From: Anaerobacillus sp.
GTDB taxonomy: Bacteria > Bacillota > Bacilli > Bacillales_H > Anaerobacillaceae
Length of the DNA: 8,740 bases
Reading direction: 5' to 3'
NCBI GenBank assembly: GCA_007120055.1
Contig: SKOL01000641.1
Location: 1 to 8,740, forward strand
In this document: positions 4,783-8,740 of the stretch, one piece after another
Numbering within the stretch: position 1 is the first letter of the stretch
Layout: each line of letters opens with the position of its first letter
Notes under the pieces: generated by a model
Databases searched by the model: none
What the model saw: only the letters and a program-made list of their open reading frames with translations
Told to the model about the DNA's origin: nothing
Translations under genes and position numbers: made by a program

Positions 4783-6571
4783 TATCAACGGGAGTGCTAC
4801 TTCTTCATTTTGGTTAGGAAAGTATTCCAAATGGAAATTCACGGGAGAATCAACCGAAGATTTAGTTGTGATTACGAAAGTTATTCACAGTATCGAGAAA
4901 ATGGTTCACGCTTTCGATCCATCGAAAAAAATGACTGTTCGCCTTGCCACTGATGTTAAATCTTCATCAGATTGGAGCAACTATAAAATCATATTGCCAC
5001 CTCATAAATTATGGGAGCAACCATCGTTTCCGAACTTTGCTCATATCGTAGACCTATGGACGGCAATGGCGCTGCATGAGGCTGGCCATATCGTTTTATC
5101 AAACTATTTAGAGGACGTTGAGGAAAAAGAAAATCATCAATTTATTTTGATGCATTTAGTAGAAGATTTCTGGATAGAACAATGGATTTCCGATCAATTT
5201 CCGGGGTATAAACCTTATTTACTTAGTTTCAAAAAATACTATTTTAAGAATGACGTTGATTTAGGAACGGATCATATATCACAAAAAATAAACGACTTAA
5301 TATACACGGTCAATAACCCAGGCTACTCCCCTCTTTTTCTAGAATCAAGAGAAGCGTTGATCTTGTTAAAAAGTGAATGGGAAAAGGCTAAAGATAATGA
5401 GGCGCTGACAACATGGGATCGCACCGAAATCGCCGATCGTATTTTCAAATTACTTTTTCCAAACGGATTAGTTCATCATACGACGAGCGAAACTGTCAGT
5501 GAGATTCATTTAAATAACCGCAAAGAATTAGAGCCGACTGCTCGCTCTACTCAAACCGAGGACGTCAACTTAGAGGTCCCTTCTCCTTTTCTATTAACAG
5601 GAACGGTAAAGCAGCAACAATTGATCCGTTTTCATAAGCAAGTAAAAGAAGGAAAGAAAATCTCGTGGGCCTCGGAACAAATGATGGAAACGTGGTTAAA
5701 AGAAGAAAGTCGTTTTTTTTCACAATCAAAAAAAAATGTAGATTCGTCAATTATTATGAAGCCAAAAATCACTTCAGAAGGCACGAAAATGTATCACGAA
5801 TCTTATGGTCGAGTAAAACCATACATTTTTAAATTGCGTGAAAAATTTAAAACCGTGAATACACCACGTATATACGAAAACCTTCAATTGCATCAAGGTT
5901 CGTTAGACGAGGAAGCGTTACACCGTACTCGTTTTTCAACGAATATTTTCAAGATGGTTGAAGAGCGTTATGATGCGATTGATGAATGGGAAATCACGTT
6001 ACTAATCGATCAAAGCAGGTCAACAGACCAAGCTTACGAACCTTCTATGAGGACATCTCAGTTAAAACGCTACGAAGTAGGGATCGATATTGGTGTTTTA
6101 TTTGTTGAAGCTTTAAAAAAACTTAAACCGGTTCACCTAAAAGTTTATGCTTTCTCAACGGCTTCTCACGCTCATCAATTACAACTGAATGAGCTCTATA
6201 CACCAGATTGTAAAAATAGCTACGGTCTCGGAATGATTGAACCTAAAGGGGCAACTCCTGAATTAATGGCCCTAAAAGAAATCACTTTACAAATGAATGA
6301 ACACGGGAAGCGAAATGCCCGTAAACTCATCGTCGTTGTTTCCGATGGCGCTCCTGATTGTTATACGTACGGAAATGGTGCAACACATGAAAGTGAAATA
6401 AAAAATTGGATTAATAAATGGACAAAAAGGAACTTCTCCTTTGTCCATATCTCATTAGAAGAAGCAACGAAAGCAAATCAGGCATATCCGTTGTCAATTC
6501 AGTTTGAACAAGATTATGCCTACTTAATTAATAAAATTCGTCAATTTATTTGGAACACGTTGCGTAAATAA
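4775..6571 (+). CDS. VWA-domain partner protein with HEAGH motif (CobT/NorD-like)
   Basis: This is a 598-residue protein from TTG 4775; a GTG three codons upstream is possible. The N-terminal part (about 1-200) contains LHEAGH at 100-105 followed by VEDFWIE at 129-135. This HExxH...E pattern recalls zinc metallopeptidases and also the HEaxH / EDxRIE region of VWA partners of MoxR ATPases. A variable, charged linker covers about 200-400. The C-terminal VWA domain (about 405-598) has a complete MIDAS metal site: Asp412-x-Ser414-x-Ser416 (IDQSRS), Thr494 (KGATPE) and Asp524 (VSDGAPD). There is no signal peptide or transmembrane helix. The gene overlaps the ATPase gene by 8 bp and ends before a strong terminator, so the two form an operon. 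Its likely role is to link the ATPase to a client protein; whether HEAGH is catalytic is open. Confidence 0.82.
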   Translation: MTNINGSATSSFWLGKYSKWKFTGESTEDLVVITKVIHSIEKMVHAFDPSKKMTVRLATDVKSSSDWSNYKIILPPHKLWEQPSFPNFAHIVDLWTAMALHEAGHIVLSNYLEDVEEKENHQFILMHLVEDFWIEQWISDQFPGYKPYLLSFKKYYFKNDVDLGTDHISQKINDLIYTVNNPGYSPLFLESREALILLKSEWEKAKDNEALTTWDRTEIADRIFKLLFPNGLVHHTTSETVSEIHLNNRKELEPTARSTQTEDVNLEVPSPFLLTGTVKQQQLIRFHKQVKEGKKISWASEQMMETWLKEESRFFSQSKKNVDSSIIMKPKITSEGTKMYHESYGRVKPYIFKLREKFKTVNTPRIYENLQLHQGSLDEEALHRTRFSTNIFKMVEERYDAIDEWEITLLIDQSRSTDQAYEPSMRTSQLKRYEVGIDIGVLFVEALKKLKPVHLKVYAFSTASHAHQLQLNELYTPDCKNSYGLGMIEPKGATPELMALKEITLQMNEHGKRNARKLIVVVSDGAPDCYTYGNGATHESEIKNWINKWTKRNFSFVHISLEEATKANQAYPLSIQFEQDYAYLINKIRQFIWNTLRK

Positions 6572-6582
6572 TTTTATCATAT

Positions 6583-6628
6583 AAAAGTAACTGTAAACCC
6601 AGATTTGGGCTGAACAGTTACTTTTTTT
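6583..6628 (+). terminator. Rho-independent terminator of the ATPase/VWA operon
   Basis: AAAAGTAACTGT (6583-6594) pairs perfectly over 12 bp with ACAGTTACTTTT (6614-6625), and a seven-T run covers 6622-6628. The loop holds a second small hairpin, CCCA-GATT-TGGG (6598-6609). It starts 12 bp after the VWA stop codon. Confidence 0.88.
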
Positions 6629-6695
6629 ACAGTATAAACCACCCAGTTAATTAATAAATATGGTAGTAAAGGAGCCAACTGAGGGGGGATTTATT

Positions 6696-7010
6696 ATGAA
6701 AGGAAGAGTTAAATTTTTAAATATAGATAACACACAAATCAAGATAATCGACATTAAAAGCTACGGCATCGATACGTACAAAGTACTCGTACAAAAAGAA
6801 CAGGAAGATTGTAGCCGTATAAAAAATATATTTAAAATCATTGATGTCATCTCCGCGATTTACCACCCTGATTGTGATGAAAAATATGTGGATAAAGAGT
6901 ATTTATACGTAAATACTTATGACGGTATCACTTATCAATTTGATAAAAATGTTCATGAATACCTCAAAAAGTTAGACGACGCGTTGAGGTGGGAACTTTT
7001 AAACAGGTGA
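6696..7010 (+). CDS. Hypothetical protein, 104 residues
   Basis: I do not recognise this protein. It is small, mixed in charge, and has no signal peptide or membrane helix. The start ATG 6696 follows GAGGGGGGAT (6681-6690) at good distance; the in-frame ATG at 6660 has no site before it. The N-terminal half looks beta-rich (MKGRVKFLNI, IKIIDIKSYG, YKVLVQKE). A middle YHPDCDEKYVDKEYLYV segment is acidic and aromatic, and the C-terminus (NVHEYLKKLDDALRWELLN) is probably helical. Two cysteines are spaced far apart. It lies behind the terminator of the VWA operon, so it is probably transcribed separately; TATAAA at 6633-6638 is a possible -10, with no good -35. Nothing links it to the neighbours beyond position. 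Confidence 0.7.
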   Translation: MKGRVKFLNIDNTQIKIIDIKSYGIDTYKVLVQKEQEDCSRIKNIFKIIDVISAIYHPDCDEKYVDKEYLYVNTYDGITYQFDKNVHEYLKKLDDALRWELLNR

Positions 7011-7012
7011 AG

Positions 7013-7055
7013 TCGAGACTCTATCTGATTTCTCGATGTTTCAGCTTGCTGAAAC
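7013..7055. repeat. Two adjacent inverted repeats after the hypothetical gene
   Basis: TCGAGA (7013-7018) and TCTCGA (7031-7036) form one inverted repeat with a 12-base gap. Directly next to it GTTTCAG-CTTG-CTGAAAC (7038-7055) forms a tight hairpin with a four-base loop. Neither is followed by a T run. The element starts 2 bases after the stop codon and could be a 3'-end RNA structure or part of a dispersed intergenic repeat. Confidence 0.45.
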
Positions 7056-7119
7056 AAGTTCGCTTTCAACTGTCGCTATCACGATTTGTGAGCAACGTTG
7101 TGGTTCATTACCGTTCTAA

Positions 7120-7167
7120 AAAAACTAAGGGATTCGCTAAAAACATTCAGCGAGTACCTTAGTTTTT
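7120..7167. terminator. Bidirectional rho-independent terminator between the hypothetical gene and parC
   Basis: AAAAACTAAGG (7120-7130) pairs over 11 bp with CCTTAGTTTTT (7157-7167). After one mismatch the stem extends by about seven pairs (ATTCGCT with AGCGAGT, one G-T pair), leaving a ten-base loop. The T run on the plus side and the A run on the left side let it stop both converging transcripts. It lies 29 bp after the parC stop codon. Confidence 0.88.
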
Positions 7168-7196
7168 CTTCCTAGTATAAAGTTTATTAAAATCTT

Positions 7197-8740
7197 CTAC
7201 TCTGGCTTTGGTTCTTCTTTTCTTTCTTCCCACAAATCAATTATTGCACCGTCTTTAGTTGTATCTAATATAAATGAACCGTTACTGTATCGGTCACTTA
7301 AGCGAATTTGATCCATTTGTAATGCATCTTCAATTCCATTTTCCGTTTTCAAGTAAAAAACAGAATGCTGGTCAACCTTTTTTAAAGCGATTAAGCGATG
7401 AGGATTACTTTTTAGCTCTCGTAACATGATTAAGCCACGCTTTGCTCGCGATGTTTTATCGAATTCGGTTAAATTCATTTTTTTATAAGCGCCACGCTGA
7501 GTAACGACAAATAAATGGGCTTTCTCATCTTTTTCTAATGTTAGACCGCTAATGACATAGTCGCCATCTTTTAAGTTTATTCCTTTAACACCTGCTGCGC
7601 GTTGTCCGACAACACTAATTTCATCTTCTTCATACCATAGTCCAAACCCGTAGGCTGTAGCTAAAAAGACATCTTTCGACCCATCAGTTAAATGAACATC
7701 TACAACAACATCATCATTTTTCAATTTTAACGCCATTAAAGGCTTCGAATAACGTTGTGCTTGATAATCGGAAAGTTGCGTACGTTTCGCCATTCCGTTT
7801 TTCGTGAAAAATACGAGATAATGATCTTCTGTGAACTCTTTTATCGGCATTGCTTTCACAATTTCATCGCCACGCTCTAACGGAACGATGTTGGCGACGT
7901 GTTGTCCGAGGTCTTTCCAACGAATATCAGGAAGTTGATGAACCGGGATAAATAAGTAATTTCCTTTCATCGAGAAAATTAACAAAGTGTCGGTTGTATT
8001 GGTCTCAAATTGACCAATGACTCGATCGCCCTCTTTCATCCCCGTAGGATCTCCATTGGACGCGGAATAAGAACGTACACTCGTTCTCTTCACGTAACCT
8101 TCTTTCGTCACGGTAACGATAACGTCTTCAGCAGGAACTAGTACTTCTAGATTAATCTTGATTTCTTCAATTTCATCCTCGATGACTGTACGACGCTCAT
8201 CATTAAACGTTTTCTTAATCGTAAGCAAATCTTTTTTAATGACTTGGATCAGCTTCTTTTCACTATTTAAAATCTCACTTAATTGAGTGATCTTCTTTTG
8301 CAATTCGTCACTTTCTTTTTGTAGCGTCGTGACATCTGTATTCGTTAGACGATAAAGCTGTAACGTGACAATCGCTTCTGCTTGCGCATCTGTAAACTGA
8401 AACTTGCTCATTAAATTATTTTTCGCATCTCGTTTATCTTTAGAGGCTCGGATCGTTTCAATCACTTCGTCTAAAATCGATATCGCACGAATTAATCCTT
8501 CAACAACGTGCTGACGCTCTTCAGCTTTTCGTAACTCATACGTAGAACGTCTTGTCACCACTTCTTTTTGATGATTGACGTACGCTTGCAAAAGAGGCTT
8601 TAAGCCTAATAGCTGTGGTGTTTTATTAAAAATCGCAACCATATTAAAGTTGTACGTAATTTGAAGATCTGTATTTTTATATAAATAATTCAAAATTCCT
8701 GCTGCATCAGCATCTTTTTTCAATTCAACGACGATACGTA
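7197..8740 (-). CDS. parC: DNA topoisomerase IV subunit A, C-terminal part (partial at window edge)
   Basis: This is the DNA-cleaving subunit of topoisomerase IV, which decatenates daughter chromosomes together with ParE. Only the last 513 codons are present; the frame is open through the right edge (RIVVELKKDADAAG), and the winged-helix domain with the catalytic tyrosine lies outside. Visible parts are the end of the tower domain (YNFNMVAIFNKTPQLLGLK), the coiled coil (HQKEVVTRRS, RKAEERQHVVEGLIRAI, AQAEAIVTLQLYRLTNTD) and the beta-pinwheel C-terminal domain. The pinwheel carries the degenerate GyrA box QRAAGVKG (7581-7604). GyrA would have the canonical QRRGGRG and different tower sequence, so ParC is preferred. 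The TTG at 8723 is not the true start. Full-length relatives are about 800 residues. parE is expected beyond the right edge, upstream of this gene. Confidence 0.95.
   Translation of the reverse strand, partial: RIVVELKKDADAAGILNYLYKNTDLQITYNFNMVAIFNKTPQLLGLKPLLQAYVNHQKEVVTRRSTYELRKAEERQHVVEGLIRAISILDEVIETIRASKDKRDAKNNLMSKFQFTDAQAEAIVTLQLYRLTNTDVTTLQKESDELQKKITQLSEILNSEKKLIQVIKKDLLTIKKTFNDERRTVIEDEIEEIKINLEVLVPAEDVIVTVTKEGYVKRTSVRSYSASNGDPTGMKEGDRVIGQFETNTTDTLLIFSMKGNYLFIPVHQLPDIRWKDLGQHVANIVPLERGDEIVKAMPIKEFTEDHYLVFFTKNGMAKRTQLSDYQAQRYSKPLMALKLKNDDVVVDVHLTDGSKDVFLATAYGFGLWYEEDEISVVGQRAAGVKGINLKDGDYVISGLTLEKDEKAHLFVVTQRGAYKKMNLTEFDKTSRAKRGLIMLRELKSNPHRLIALKKVDQHSVFYLKTENGIEDALQMDQIRLSDRYSNGSFILDTTKDGAIIDLWEERKEEPKPE

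Noticed and set aside
5565..5750. Minus-strand ORF opposite the VWA gene
   Set aside because: Shadow frame over the A/T-rich linker, with no ribosome binding site or recognisable content.
3889..6571. NorQ-NorD denitrification pair
   Set aside because: The architecture is similar but no nitric oxide reductase genes are present and the sequence gives no specific link, so no nor symbol is assigned.
6660..6698. Longer form of the hypothetical protein from ATG 6660
   Set aside because: There is no ribosome binding site before 6660, whereas GAGGGGGGAT precedes ATG 6696 at normal spacing.
7197..8740. gyrA
   Set aside because: The tower-domain sequence (NTDLQITYNFNMVAI) and degenerate box QRAAGVKG fit ParC, not GyrA.

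Overview
The window looks like chromosomal DNA of a low-GC Gram-positive bacterium of the Bacillaceae or a close relative. The reasons are strong GGAGG-type ribosome binding sites, use of TTG starts, an AprX-like intracellular subtilase, and a DNA topoisomerase IV ParC subunit that reads as typically Bacillus. The species cannot be fixed from the sequence.

Layout from left to right. (1) Positions 1-1645, minus strand: the front part of a large PEP-synthase / rifampicin-phosphotransferase-like gene. It is broken by an in-frame TAA at 545-547 and then by a frameshift near 70-85, and it runs off the left edge. (2) Positions 1730-2344, minus: a TetR-family regulator just upstream of the broken gene and in the same direction. 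Its best start is a TTG behind a perfect GGAGG, which leaves the palindrome TGACCGCGGTCA outside the coding region as a likely operator. (3) Positions 2508-3707, plus: an S8 (subtilisin-type) protease without a signal peptide, divergent from tetR. (4) Positions 3889-6571, plus: a tightly coupled pair, a MoxR/CobS-like AAA+ ATPase and a large von Willebrand factor A (VWA) protein that also carries HEAGH. A rho-independent terminator follows. The pair is preceded by a perfect -10 box with no visible -35, and by three TGTGAC repeats. (5) Positions 6696-7010, plus: a 104-residue protein I do not recognise. (6) Positions 7197-8740, minus: the C-terminal two thirds of parC, converging on the previous gene across a strong bidirectional terminator.

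The part most worth a second look is the ATPase/VWA pair. The architecture (AAA+ motor plus a VWA partner with a complete MIDAS metal site) belongs to the RavA-ViaA, NorQ-NorD, CbbQ-CbbO and CobS-CobT class of ATP-driven remodelling or metal-insertion chaperones. None of the known clients of those systems is encoded here. The VWA partner has a possible metalloprotease-like HExxH...E motif, and the ATPase has Asn in place of the usual Walker B Asp. The target is unknown. No stretch longer than 300 bases lacks a gene, and I see no CRISPR array, tRNA, rRNA or insertion sequence.
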